In this document: piece after piece, positions 45,777 to 55,163 of the stretch
Layout: each line of letters starts with the position of its first letter
Position numbering within the stretch: the first letter of the stretch is position 1
Assembly: GCF_900103875.1 (NCBI RefSeq)
Contig: NZ_LT629705.1
Coordinates: 62,001-126,000, forward strand
Length of the DNA stretch: 64,000 nt
DNA from: Pseudomonas arsenicoxydans
GTDB taxonomy: Bacteria > Pseudomonadota > Gammaproteobacteria > Pseudomonadales > Pseudomonadaceae
Direction of reading: 5' to 3'
Translations under genes and position numbers: made by a program
Notes under the pieces: model-generated
Database searches by the model: none
The model's input: the letters and a program-made list of their open reading frames with translations, nothing else
Told to the model about the DNA's origin: nothing

Positions 45777-48092
45777 ATGTCACGCCAACAATCACAATCA
45801 CCGGTCAGTTCACCGCGTTTGCTCGCGTCTGCAATTGGCGTGGCGATCACTGCCAGCTCTGCCGGCCATATGGTTTTCGCGGCTGAAAAAGCCGACGAAA
45901 AAGCACCGGGCAATTCGATTTCCCTTGGCGCCACCGCCATCACTGGCGAAGCCCAGGATGCGACTTCCTACAACGTCGAAAAAGCCTCCTCGCCCAAGTA
46001 CACCGCACCGCTGGTGGACACGCCGCGTTCGGTCACCGTTATCCCGCAACAAGTCCTCAAGGACACCGGCGCGCTCAATATGCAGGACGCGCTGCGCACC
46101 GTTCCGGGCATCACCTTCGGTGCCGGTGAAGGTGGCAACCCACAAGGCGACCGTCCGTTCATTCGCGGTTTCGACGCCCAGGGCGATACTTACCTTGATG
46201 GCGTGCGCGACACCGGCTCGCAAAGCCGCGAGATCTTCGCGGTCGAGTCGATCGAAGTCAGCAAAGGCCCGAACTCGGCCATTGGCGGCCGTGGCGCGGC
46301 GGGTGGCAGCATCAACCTGGTGAGCAAGAAGGCGCACCTGGGCGACTCGTTCGACGGCGGATTTACCTGGGGTTCGGACCAGACCCAGCGTTACACCATG
46401 GACGGCAACTACCAGTTCAGCGATAGCGCCGCTGGCCGTCTGAACCTGATGAGCCACGAAAGCAACGTCGCCGGCCGTGACAAAGTCGATTACGACCGCT
46501 GGGGCGTCGCACCGTCGCTGGCGTTCGGCCTGGGCACCGACACCCGGGTCAACCTCGATTACTACCATCTGGAAAGCAACGACACGCCAGACTCGGGCAT
46601 TCCGTACACCATTCCTGTCGCAGGTTCGGCCGCCCGCGCCAAATCGAACCCGGACAAGCCTTTTGCCGGCGGTGACGACAGCAATTTCTATGGCCTGGAC
46701 CGCGATTTCCGCAAGGGCCGCACCGACACGGCGACCTTCGCCATCGAGCACGACCTGAACGACGCGCTGACTGTCAAAAACACCTTGCGCCATGGCACCA
46801 GCATGCAGGATTACATCCTGACCCAGCCAGACGACAGCAAGGGCAACGTCAACAACGGCAGCGTCTGGCGTCGGGCCAACACCCGCGTCAGCAACACCGA
46901 GACCACCACCAACCAGACGGATCTGTTCGGTGACGTCTACATCGCCGGGTTCAAGAACAGCTTCGCCACCGGTATCGAGTTGAGCCACGAGGAAAGCCAG
47001 AAGTCCTCGTACAACGTCAACACCGACACCACGCCGACGACGGCGGCTGTGACAACCAACTGCAATCCGGCGATCATCGGCGCACGGAGCGGCTACAACT
47101 GCACGTCGCTGTCCAACCCGACTCCGAACGATCCATGGAACGGTGCAATCTCACGCAACTACGCCGGTACGGACACCAAAGCCAACACCTATGCGCTGTA
47201 TGCGTTCGATACCCTGGAACTGTCCGAGCAGTGGCTGGTGAACATGGGGCTGCGTTACGACCATTTCGACACCGACTACAAAACCTTCAACGGCTCCAGC
47301 GTGACCACGTCCAAGGGCGATGACACCAGCGAGTTCGTCACCGGGCAGTTCGGCGTGGTCTACAAGCCCGCAGAAAACGGCAGCATCTATGCGTCCTATG
47401 CCACCTCCGCCACGCCACCGGGCAACACCCTGGGCGAAGGTCAGGAAGGCAATCCGCTGGGTGGCACGCCGGACCGCAACGGCAACTTGCTGAAAAGCGA
47501 CATGGAGCCGGAAACCACCAAGAACTACGAAATCGGTACCAAGTGGGATCTGTTGAATGATCGTCTGTCGCTGACCGCCGATATCTTCCGCACCGAGAAA
47601 GAAAACGCCCGCGTTCAAGTCGACACCACGTCCTATGAAAACGCCGGCAAAACCCGCGTTCAGGGCGTCGAACTGTCGGCCAGCGGCAAGCTCACCGACA
47701 AATGGCAAGTGTTCGCCGGTTACGCCTACATGGACAGCGAGCAAGTCGATGGCGGCCCGCTGGGCGCGGCCAACGATGGCAACGAACTGCCTAACACGCC
47801 GAAAAACAGCGCCAGCCTGTGGACCACCTATCAGGTCACACCGAAGCTGACCATCGGCGGCGGTGCGTTCTACGTCGACGATGTATTCGGCAGCGTGGCC
47901 AACACCACCATGGTTGATTCCTACGTTCGTTACGACGCGATGGCCGCCTACAAGCTGAGCAAAAACATCGACCTGCAACTGAACGTGCAAAACCTGACCA
48001 ACGAAACCTATTACGACAAAGCCTTCTCGACCCACTTCGCCAATCAGGCGGCGGGCCGTACGGCATTGCTGAGCACTAACTTCCACTTCTGA
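45777..48092 (+). CDS. piuA: TonB-dependent siderophore receptor PiuA/Fiu-type
   Basis: An outer-membrane receptor (771 aa) with a signal peptide (about 1-36, ending VFAAE). The plug domain spans about 75-200 (PRSVTVIPQQVLKDTG, FIRGFDAQGDTYLDGVRD, EVSKGPNSAIGGRGAAGG) and a 22-strand barrel ends in the terminal aromatic LLSTNFHF. It imports catecholate-type ferric siderophores, and relatives admit siderophore-antibiotic conjugates. An extracellular loop near 425-460 carries a Cys pair (TNCNPAIIGARSGYNCTS). The ATG at 45777 follows a purine-rich GGGGAGGGG. A terminator follows. Confidence 0.94.
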   Translation: MSRQQSQSPVSSPRLLASAIGVAITASSAGHMVFAAEKADEKAPGNSISLGATAITGEAQDATSYNVEKASSPKYTAPLVDTPRSVTVIPQQVLKDTGALNMQDALRTVPGITFGAGEGGNPQGDRPFIRGFDAQGDTYLDGVRDTGSQSREIFAVESIEVSKGPNSAIGGRGAAGGSINLVSKKAHLGDSFDGGFTWGSDQTQRYTMDGNYQFSDSAAGRLNLMSHESNVAGRDKVDYDRWGVAPSLAFGLGTDTRVNLDYYHLESNDTPDSGIPYTIPVAGSAARAKSNPDKPFAGGDDSNFYGLDRDFRKGRTDTATFAIEHDLNDALTVKNTLRHGTSMQDYILTQPDDSKGNVNNGSVWRRANTRVSNTETTTNQTDLFGDVYIAGFKNSFATGIELSHEESQKSSYNVNTDTTPTTAAVTTNCNPAIIGARSGYNCTSLSNPTPNDPWNGAISRNYAGTDTKANTYALYAFDTLELSEQWLVNMGLRYDHFDTDYKTFNGSSVTTSKGDDTSEFVTGQFGVVYKPAENGSIYASYATSATPPGNTLGEGQEGNPLGGTPDRNGNLLKSDMEPETTKNYEIGTKWDLLNDRLSLTADIFRTEKENARVQVDTTSYENAGKTRVQGVELSASGKLTDKWQVFAGYAYMDSEQVDGGPLGAANDGNELPNTPKNSASLWTTYQVTPKLTIGGGAFYVDDVFGSVANTTMVDSYVRYDAMAAYKLSKNIDLQLNVQNLTNETYYDKAFSTHFANQAAGRTALLSTNFHF

Positions 48093-48111
48093 TAGAAGCG
48101 AGAAGACGAAG

Positions 48112-48141
48112 GCCCCGTTCATCTATATGAGCGGGGCTTTT
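48112..48141 (+). terminator. Rho-independent terminator of piuA
   Basis: A 10-bp stem (GCCCCGTTCA/TGAGCGGGGC, one mismatch) with a 6-nt loop and four T, 20 bp after the stop. It separates piuA from the downstream reductase. Confidence 0.85.
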
Positions 48142-48224
48142 GTGCGTAAAAAAGAATGCTTCTCGACCACCCACGGCATAATGCGCGCCGTGATGACAAT
48201 TTTCGGACGAACAAGGCGAGCGAT

Positions 48225-50753
48225 GTGTTGAAGAAAACCCTGTTCCAGTTGCACTGGTTTTTCGGCATCAGTGCCGGGCTGGTCCTGGCCCTGATGGGCA
48301 TCACCGGGGCGACGGTATCGTTTCAGGATGAAATCCTGAGCGTGCTGAACCCTTCTGTGTTGCAGGTCGAGAAGCAGGTGGCAGGCGTGCTGCCTCCTGT
48401 CGAACTGGTCGAGCGCATCGAAGCCGCTTCCGGTAAAAAAGTCTCCATGCTCAGTGTCGAGACCGACAGCGGCGCTGCGGCCAAGGTGTTCTTCACGCCG
48501 CCACCCGGCCAGCGCCGGGGCGAGATGCGTTACTTCGACCCGTATACCGCGGATTTCATGGGCGATGCCACCGGGCAGGACTTCTTCGGCTTCATGCTGC
48601 AACTGCACCGCTTCCTCGCCATGGGCGATACCGGTCGACAAATCACCGGCGCGTGCACGCTGATCCTGGTTTTCTTCTGCCTCTCGGGTCTCTACCTGCG
48701 CTGGCCACGCCAGTGGAAAAACTGGCGTACCTGGCTGACCCTCGACTGGAAGAAAAAGGGCCGCAGCTTCAACTGGGACCTGCACTCGGTGGCCGGTACG
48801 TGGTGCCTGGTGTTTTACCTGTTGGCGGCGCTGACCGGATTGTCGTGGTCCTATGAGTGGTACAACAAAGGCTTGACTCGACTGCTTTCCGACGCCCCGC
48901 AAAACGAGCGCATGCGCGGCGGGCGTGGCCCTGCGCCAAGCGGTCCGGCGCCGACTGCCGATTACGCGTTGATGTGGAGCAGCATCTACAGCTCTGCCGG
49001 ACCGGCACTCAGTGCCTATAACATCCGCATGCCGCCAGTGGCCGGGCAACCCGCCACCGTGTTCTACCTGTTGAAGACCTCACCGCACAATCGCGCGTTG
49101 AACCAGATCACCCTTGATCCGGCCTCTGGCGTGGTCAAACGGATTGAGCGATACAGCGACAAGAGCCTCAAGGCTCAATTGCTGACGAGCATTTACGCGC
49201 TGCACGTGGGCAGCTATTTCGGCATTGTCGGGCGAATCATCCTGACGATCAGCGCGCTGACCATGCCGCTGTTTTTCGTCACCGGCTGGCTGCTGTACCT
49301 CGACCGTCGGCGCAAGAAAAAACAGATCAACGATGCCCGCAAAGGCTTCGCGCAAACCGGCAGCAACACGCCGGCCTGGTTGATCGGCTTCGCCAGCCAA
49401 AGCGGCTTTGCCGAGCAACTGGCGTGGCAGACTGCCGGGCAGTTGCAGGCGGCCGGCGTGCCGGTAAAGGTTCAGCCGCTGGCGAATGTCAGCGAACAGG
49501 ATTTGCGTGAGTCCAGCAACGCATTGTTCGTGGTCAGCACCTTCGGCGACGGCGAAGCACCGGACAGTGCCCGCGGTTTCGAACGCAAAGTGCTGGGCCG
49601 GGCGCCGAGCCTGGCGAGCCTGAACTACGCGGTATTGGGCCTGGGTGATCGCCAATATCAACACTTCTGCGGTTTCGCCCGACGCCTGCACACCTGGCTG
49701 GGCGAACATGGCGGCAAGACCTTGTTCGCGCCGGTGGAAGTCGACAGCGGCGATCCGTATGCCCTGCGTCACTGGCAACAACAGTTGGGGCTACTGACCG
49801 GACAAACGCCGGCCGACACCTGGCAGGCACCGAGCTACGACAACTGGACCCTGACCCGCCGCGAGTTGATGAACCCGGACAGCAGCGGTGCGCCGGTGTA
49901 TTTGCTCGGACTTGCAGCCCCGACGACCAGCAGCTGGCTGGCCGGTGACTTGCTGGAAATGCTGCCACGCAATAGTTCATGGGCGATCGAGCATTTCCTC
50001 GATGGCCTGGGCATCGAAGGCCGGGCCACGGTGACCTACGATGGCCTGACCCAACCTCTGGAGCAGTCCCTGGCGAGTCGCCAATTGCCCGAGAATCGAG
50101 CGCATCTGGTCGGCCTGCACGCCCAGGCGCTGTTGGACGCCCTGGTGCCATTGGCCATGCGCGAATACTCCATCGCCTCGATAGCGGCAGACGGCGTGCT
50201 GGAACTGATCGTGCGTCAGGAAGTGCATCCCGACGGCAGCCTGGGCGTCGCTTCCGGCTGGCTGACCGAGCATGCGCCAGTGGGCAGCACCGTCAGTATG
50301 CGGGTGCGACGTAACAGCGGTTTCCATTTGCCGACCGAGCCGGTGCCGATGATTTTGCTGGGCAACGGCACCGGTCTCGCCGGGCTGCGCAGCTTGTTGA
50401 AAGCGCGGATTGCCGATGGACAAACACGCCATTGGCTGTTGTTTGGCGAGCGCAACCGCGAACACGACTACCTGTGTCGCGACGAACTCGAAGAGTGGCT
50501 GATCTCGGGGGACATCGAGCGACTGGACCTTGCTTTTTCGCGGGATCAGGCCGAAAAGATCTACGTGCAGGATCGACTGCGCGAGTCCGCCGAAACGTTA
50601 AAGCAATGGCTGGCTGAAGGTGCTGTGATCTACATCTGCGGAAGCTTGCAAGGCATGGCTTCAGGGGTGGATCACGTGCTCAACGAAACGCTCGGCATTG
50701 AAGAAGTCGACCGGCTGATCGAGCAAGGCCGCTACCGCCGCGACGTCTACTGA
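48225..50753 (+). CDS. piuB: PepSY-flavodoxin-reductase fusion, inner-membrane ferric reductase-like
   Basis: An 842-residue inner-membrane oxidoreductase. The N-terminal part has PepSY-associated helices ([41 protein letters not shown]; a pair near 350-385) with periplasmic PepSY segments. A flavodoxin domain follows ([28 protein letters not shown]), then a sulfite-reductase/CPR-like FAD-NADPH reductase ([37 protein letters not shown]). It probably passes NADPH electrons across the membrane to reduce ferric siderophores imported by PiuA. No ATG starts the conserved N-terminus; GTG at 48225 or TTG at 48228 is used. Confidence 0.88.
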   Translation: MLKKTLFQLHWFFGISAGLVLALMGITGATVSFQDEILSVLNPSVLQVEKQVAGVLPPVELVERIEAASGKKVSMLSVETDSGAAAKVFFTPPPGQRRGEMRYFDPYTADFMGDATGQDFFGFMLQLHRFLAMGDTGRQITGACTLILVFFCLSGLYLRWPRQWKNWRTWLTLDWKKKGRSFNWDLHSVAGTWCLVFYLLAALTGLSWSYEWYNKGLTRLLSDAPQNERMRGGRGPAPSGPAPTADYALMWSSIYSSAGPALSAYNIRMPPVAGQPATVFYLLKTSPHNRALNQITLDPASGVVKRIERYSDKSLKAQLLTSIYALHVGSYFGIVGRIILTISALTMPLFFVTGWLLYLDRRRKKKQINDARKGFAQTGSNTPAWLIGFASQSGFAEQLAWQTAGQLQAAGVPVKVQPLANVSEQDLRESSNALFVVSTFGDGEAPDSARGFERKVLGRAPSLASLNYAVLGLGDRQYQHFCGFARRLHTWLGEHGGKTLFAPVEVDSGDPYALRHWQQQLGLLTGQTPADTWQAPSYDNWTLTRRELMNPDSSGAPVYLLGLAAPTTSSWLAGDLLEMLPRNSSWAIEHFLDGLGIEGRATVTYDGLTQPLEQSLASRQLPENRAHLVGLHAQALLDALVPLAMREYSIASIAADGVLELIVRQEVHPDGSLGVASGWLTEHAPVGSTVSMRVRRNSGFHLPTEPVPMILLGNGTGLAGLRSLLKARIADGQTRHWLLFGERNREHDYLCRDELEEWLISGDIERLDLAFSRDQAEKIYVQDRLRESAETLKQWLAEGAVIYICGSLQGMASGVDHVLNETLGIEEVDRLIEQGRYRRDVY

Positions 50754-50764
50754 CCCCCCATAGT

Positions 50765-50798
50765 CCCTGTGGGAACGAGCTTGCTCGCTCCCACAGGG
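50765..50798. repeat. REP-type hairpin after the PepSY reductase gene
   Basis: CCCTGTGGGA pairs with its complement (one mismatch) around ACGAGCTTGCTCGC, in the gap between two convergent genes. It may serve as the transcript end for both. Confidence 0.75.
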
Positions 50799-50826
50799 CC
50801 AAGGTGTACAGCTATCGACTTCTTTT

Positions 50827-52368
50827 TCACACCGGCTGCAGTTTTTGCTCAAACACCCCCACACCATCCAGATCCCGCAACACCACACTCATCTCCCCCG
50901 TCTGACCGTCGATATTCACCTCGCCAAAAAACTGAAACCCGGCAAACGGCGAAGTGTTCTGCGCGGGTGGGGCTTTCTCGAAGACCACCTCGGGGCCAAA
51001 GGTTTTATCCAGCGGATTGGGCCCGAAACTCCCCGCATTCAACGGCCCGGCGACAAACTCCCAGAACGGTTCGAAGTCCTGAAAAGCAGCACGGTCCGGG
51101 TGGTAATGATGCGCGGCGCAGTAATGCACATCCGCGGTCAGGAACACAAAATTGCGCACCTGTTGCGCCCGCAAGAAACCCAGCAACTCGGCGATTTCCA
51201 GCTCACGTCCCTGGGCTGGACCGGGATCGCCGTTGGCCACCGCTTCCCAGCGCGTCACACCGGGGCTGACTTCGCCGTCCGGCACGCCGAGGCCGATCGG
51301 CATGTCGGCCGCGATCACTTTCCATTGCGCGCTGGAGCCTTTCAACGAAGCCTTCAACCAGTCCAGTTGCTCGCGACCGAGAAAGGGTTTTTCACCGCCA
51401 AGATTGTCGTCATTGGCCCCGCGATAGCTGCGCATGTCCAACACGAACACATCCAGCAAGGGCCCATAGCTGAGCTTGCGATAAATACGTCCGCCACCGT
51501 CGGCGCTCTGCAGGCGCATCGGTGCATATTCCAGCCAGGCTTGCCGCGCACGGCCCACCAGGCTGTGGATATCTTTGCTTTTGTAGCGCCCGTCGAGTTG
51601 TTTACCCGGCGACCAATTGTTCACCACTTCGTGGTCGTCCCACTGCCAGATCTGTGGGACCTCGGCGTTGAAACGACGAATGTTTTCGTCCATCAGGTTG
51701 TAGCGGTAATTGCCGCGATAGTCGTCGAGGGTTTCGGCGACCTTGCTCTTGGCTTCACTGGTGATGTTGCGCCACACACGACCACTCTCAGTCGTGAGCT
51801 GAGCCGGCACCGGGCCGTCGGCGTAGATGGTGTCGCCGCTGTGGATAAAGAAGTCCGGCAGGCGCAGGCGCATGGCTTCGTAGATGCGCATGCCGCCAAT
51901 GTCGGGGTTGATGCCGAAGCCCTGGCCGACGGTATCGCCGCTCCAGACGAAACGGATGTCGCGACGGGCTTGCGGCACGCTGCGCAAGTGGCCGAACCAG
52001 GGCTCGCTGACGGCACCACTCTGGGCATCTTCGAAGGACACACGGTAGAAAATCGCCTGGTCGGCGGGCAGCCCGGTGAGCTCCACGCGCGCGGTGAAAT
52101 CGCTGCGCGCATCGGCCACTGGCGAGACGAGTCGGCGGGGGTTGCCGAACAGGCTGCGGGTGTCCCATTCCACCACCATCCGCGCCGGACGGTCGCTGCG
52201 ACTCCAGATCATCGCCCGGTCGCCCAGCAAGTCGCCGGACTGCACACCGTCGGTCAGTTGCGGACGATCCTGGACTGACGCAATCACTGCCGGCGCCAGC
52301 CCAGGAAGCAACAGGCCGGCGCCGACGGCCTGGATGACACGGCGGCGGCCGAGATCGAATTCGCTCAT
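50827..52368 (-). CDS. PhoD-family alkaline phosphatase, Tat-exported
   Basis: A 513-residue phosphodiesterase/phosphatase of the PhoD type. A Tat signal (RRR at 8-10 followed by the hydrophobic AVGAGLLLPGLAPAVIA) directs a folded metalloenzyme to the periplasm. A fibronectin-like N-terminal domain (about 35-140) precedes the metal-binding part with SGDTVGQG, HSGDTIYADGP, WDDHEVVNNW, DMRSYRG and TADVHYCAAHH. These supply the Fe/Ca ligands of PhoD. It would release phosphate from organic esters. No Pho box was identified. It is a lone gene between two hairpin repeats. Confidence 0.93.
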   Translation of the reverse strand: MSEFDLGRRRVIQAVGAGLLLPGLAPAVIASVQDRPQLTDGVQSGDLLGDRAMIWSRSDRPARMVVEWDTRSLFGNPRRLVSPVADARSDFTARVELTGLPADQAIFYRVSFEDAQSGAVSEPWFGHLRSVPQARRDIRFVWSGDTVGQGFGINPDIGGMRIYEAMRLRLPDFFIHSGDTIYADGPVPAQLTTESGRVWRNITSEAKSKVAETLDDYRGNYRYNLMDENIRRFNAEVPQIWQWDDHEVVNNWSPGKQLDGRYKSKDIHSLVGRARQAWLEYAPMRLQSADGGGRIYRKLSYGPLLDVFVLDMRSYRGANDDNLGGEKPFLGREQLDWLKASLKGSSAQWKVIAADMPIGLGVPDGEVSPGVTRWEAVANGDPGPAQGRELEIAELLGFLRAQQVRNFVFLTADVHYCAAHHYHPDRAAFQDFEPFWEFVAGPLNAGSFGPNPLDKTFGPEVVFEKAPPAQNTSPFAGFQFFGEVNIDGQTGEMSVVLRDLDGVGVFEQKLQPV

Positions 52369-52428
52369 GGTGTTCTCCCTGAAAAGGAAAACTTAAACAC
52401 GCGCGCGTGACGCTGATGTGAAAACGCG

Positions 52429-52464
52429 ATCCTGTGGGAGCGAGGGGCCTCGCTCCCACAGGAT
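52429..52464. repeat. Perfect REP-type hairpin between phoD-like gene and fruA
   Basis: ATCCTGTGGGAGCGAGG and its complement form an almost uninterrupted stem of about 17 bp, 6 bp past the fruA stop. It probably marks the end of the fru transcript, though no T-run follows. Confidence 0.85.
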
Positions 52465-52470
52465 CTTGCA

Positions 52471-54210
52471 TCAGGCCTTGGCCGGCTCCAGTGCCAACTC
52501 AACTGATTCCGGCCGCTTGACCACCGCGTAAACCACCGCTGTCAGCAGACTGCCGGCCACAATCGCCAGCAAATACAGCAGCGCATGGTTGATCGCATTC
52601 GGGATCGCCAACACAAACAAGCCGCCGTGCGGCGCCATCAGTTTGCAGCCGAAATACATCGACAACGCACCGGTCAGCGCACCACCGGCAATGCTCGCCG
52701 GAATCACCCGCAGCGGGTCTTTGGCGGCAAACGGAATTGCCCCTTCGGAGATAAAGCACAGCCCCAATACCAGCGCCGCCTTACCTGCCTCGCGCTCGGT
52801 CTGGGCGAACTTGCGACGCGCAATGAACGTGGCGATGCCGAGGCCAATCGGCGGCACCATACCGGCGGCCATGGTCGCAGCCATCGGTGCATAACTCTGG
52901 GACGCCAGAAGCCCGACCGAGAACGCGTAAGCCGCCTTGTTGATCGGCCCGCCCAGGTCGACGCACATCATGCCGCCCAGCAACACACCCAGCAGAATCG
53001 CGTTGGTGGTGCCCATGCTGTCGAGGAAGTGCGTGAGCGCTTCGAGCATGCCGGCCACCGGTTTGCCGACCACGTAGATCATCACCAGGCCGGTGAACAG
53101 GCTCGCCAGCAACGGGATGATCAGGATCGGTTTCAGCGCCTCAAGACTTTGCGGCAAACGCGCATAACGATTGATCGCCTGCGCCGCGTAACCGGCGATG
53201 AAACCGGCAATGATTCCGCCTATGAAACCGGCACCGAGGGTGCTCGCCAGCAAACCGCCAATCATCCCCGGCGCCAGGCCCGGACGGTCGGCGATCGAGT
53301 AGGCGATATAACCCGCCAGCAGCGGCACCATCAGCTTAAACGCGGTCTCGCCGCCGATCTGCATCAGCGCCGCCGCCAACGTGCCCGGTTCCTTGAATGC
53401 GGTGATACCGAACACGAAGGACAAGGCGATCATCAAGCCGCCCGCCACCACCATCGGCAACATGAACGACACACCGGTCAGCAGGTGTTTGTAGACGCCG
53501 GACTTCTCTTGCTTGGCTGGGCCTTGGGCGCCGGTTGCAGCAGTTTCCTGCTTGCCTTCGGCCAAGGCTTTTTTCAGTGTCGCTTCAGCTTGCTTGAGGG
53601 CAATACCAGTGCCGCAGCGGTAAATCTTCTTGCCGGCGAAACGCTCGGTGGCGACTTCGATGTCGCAGGCCAGCAACACCACATCGGCATCGGCGATCGC
53701 GGCAGCACTCAATGGATTGCGCGCACCGACCGAGCCCTGGGTTTCGATTTGCAGCTCGTAGCCCAGGCGTTTGGCCGCTTGCTGCAAGGCTTCGGCAGCC
53801 ATGAACGTATGCGCGACACCAGTCGGGCAGGCCGTGATTGCCACCAGTCGTGGCACGTTTTGCACGACGGCAACCGGCTCGGCGATGGCTTCGGGGGCGA
53901 CGTAAACCTGAGCCTCTTCGGCACCTCGGCGCAGCACCGCTTCGACGTCCTGCAGAGCCTGGGCTGGCGTGCTCTGGAATACACGCTTGCCGACGAATCG
54001 GGACATGTCGACCGGGGCGCTGGTGACCAGCAACACCCACTCGGCACCCTCGATCGTGGCCGCCGACAATTGGCGTTCCGGGTGCGCCGCATCGTTGACT
54101 TCAACGCAGGTGCTCCAGCCCTGACGCTGGGCCGCCGCATCGAGCAAGCGGGCGCACAGCACACTGGTGACCATGCCGTTCGGACAGGCCGTAACAATGG
54201 CTAACTTCAT
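52471..54210 (-). CDS. fruA: Fructose PTS transporter EIIB'BC
   Basis: An inner-membrane fructose permease-phosphotransferase (579 aa). Two IIB-type domains lie at the N-terminus: a degenerate IIB' (Cys9 in TACPNG) and an active IIB with Cys128 in ITACPTGVAHTFMAAEAL. A linker near 215-235 leads to the IIC domain with about eight to ten helices (KHLLTGVSFMLPMVVAGG, GGPINKAAYAFSVG, PPIGLGIATF). It phosphorylates fructose to fructose-1-phosphate during uptake, using phosphate from FruB. It is the third gene of fruB-fruK-fruA, starting 11 bp after fruK. Confidence 0.96.
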   Translation of the reverse strand: MKLAIVTACPNGMVTSVLCARLLDAAAQRQGWSTCVEVNDAAHPERQLSAATIEGAEWVLLVTSAPVDMSRFVGKRVFQSTPAQALQDVEAVLRRGAEEAQVYVAPEAIAEPVAVVQNVPRLVAITACPTGVAHTFMAAEALQQAAKRLGYELQIETQGSVGARNPLSAAAIADADVVLLACDIEVATERFAGKKIYRCGTGIALKQAEATLKKALAEGKQETAATGAQGPAKQEKSGVYKHLLTGVSFMLPMVVAGGLMIALSFVFGITAFKEPGTLAAALMQIGGETAFKLMVPLLAGYIAYSIADRPGLAPGMIGGLLASTLGAGFIGGIIAGFIAGYAAQAINRYARLPQSLEALKPILIIPLLASLFTGLVMIYVVGKPVAGMLEALTHFLDSMGTTNAILLGVLLGGMMCVDLGGPINKAAYAFSVGLLASQSYAPMAATMAAGMVPPIGLGIATFIARRKFAQTEREAGKAALVLGLCFISEGAIPFAAKDPLRVIPASIAGGALTGALSMYFGCKLMAPHGGLFVLAIPNAINHALLYLLAIVAGSLLTAVVYAVVKRPESVELALEPAKA

Positions 54211-54221
54211 GACAAACCCTC

Positions 54222-55163
54222 TTATTGTTCTGTCAGGGGGCGCACGCGCACACCCTGTTCGAGCTGCGCCAGTTGCGCGGCGTCGTTGATGCCGAAACCG
54301 ATCTGGGTGACCGCCATCGCGGCAATCGCCGTGGCCGTGCGCAGGGTCTGTTCGGGCGTATCGGCGCTGAGCAAACCGTGGAGCATGCCGGCCAACAACG
54401 AATCACCCGCGCCCACCGTACTGGCGACGCTGACCTTGGGCGGCGTGGCGTGCATCGCCGAACCGACACTGAACCAGTTCACGCCATCGGCGCCGTGGGA
54501 GATCACCACATGCTCGATGCCTTGAGCGTGCAAACGGCTCGCTGCTTCAGCCTGGGCGGCGACCGAAATCACCTCGCTACCCAGCACCTCGGCAAGCTCT
54601 TCGCTGTTTGGCTTGATCAGCCAGGGACCGGCCTTGAGCGCGGCACGCAAGGCTTCGCCACTGGTGTCGAGGGCGACTTTCAAGCCAAGGTTTTTCAACC
54701 GTGAAATCAACGCCTGCAACCACGCAGGGCTGATGCCTTGAGGCAGGCTGCCAGCGACGACAACGGCTTCATGGCCCGACGCAATCTGGTCGAGTCGATC
54801 GAGCAATGCTTGTTGCGCGGCCTCATCCACCATCGGTCCAGGACCGTTGATATCGGTGATGCGCCCATCGCTTTCCGCCAGTTTGATATTGCTGCGCGTC
54901 TCGCCGGGCACGCGGATAAACGCGTCGACAAAACCACGTTTGGCGAACAGGGTTTCGAACGCTTGCAGGTTGTCTTCACCGAGGAAACCGCTGACGGTGA
55001 GCTGATGCCCAAGGTCCGCCAGCACCTGCGCCACGTTCACGCCTTTGCCAGCGGCGTGGGTGTGCATCTCGTCGCTGCGATTGACTTGACCTGGGGCCAG
55101 CAGCGGCAGTTGAACGGTGAGGTCCAGCGCCGGATTGAGGGTCAGGGTTAGAATCTTGGCCAT
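54222..55163 (-). CDS. fruK: 1-phosphofructokinase
   Basis: A PfkB-family kinase (313 aa) converting fructose-1-phosphate to fructose-1,6-bisphosphate. The N-terminal PfkB signature is around GKGVNVAQVLADLG, and the C-terminal catalytic motif is STVGAGDSLLAGML with the base Asp in GAGD. Its start overlaps the fruB stop by 1 bp (TAATG), so the two are coupled. Its substrate is also the effector of Cra, encoded divergently, so it sets induction as well as flux. Confidence 0.96.
   Translation of the reverse strand: MAKILTLTLNPALDLTVQLPLLAPGQVNRSDEMHTHAAGKGVNVAQVLADLGHQLTVSGFLGEDNLQAFETLFAKRGFVDAFIRVPGETRSNIKLAESDGRITDINGPGPMVDEAAQQALLDRLDQIASGHEAVVVAGSLPQGISPAWLQALISRLKNLGLKVALDTSGEALRAALKAGPWLIKPNSEELAEVLGSEVISVAAQAEAASRLHAQGIEHVVISHGADGVNWFSVGSAMHATPPKVSVASTVGAGDSLLAGMLHGLLSADTPEQTLRTATAIAAMAVTQIGFGINDAAQLAQLEQGVRVRPLTEQ

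Noticed and set aside
52585..54204. 539-codon plus-strand frame opposite fruA
   Set aside because: Shadow frame rich in Arg/His/Gln with no domain.
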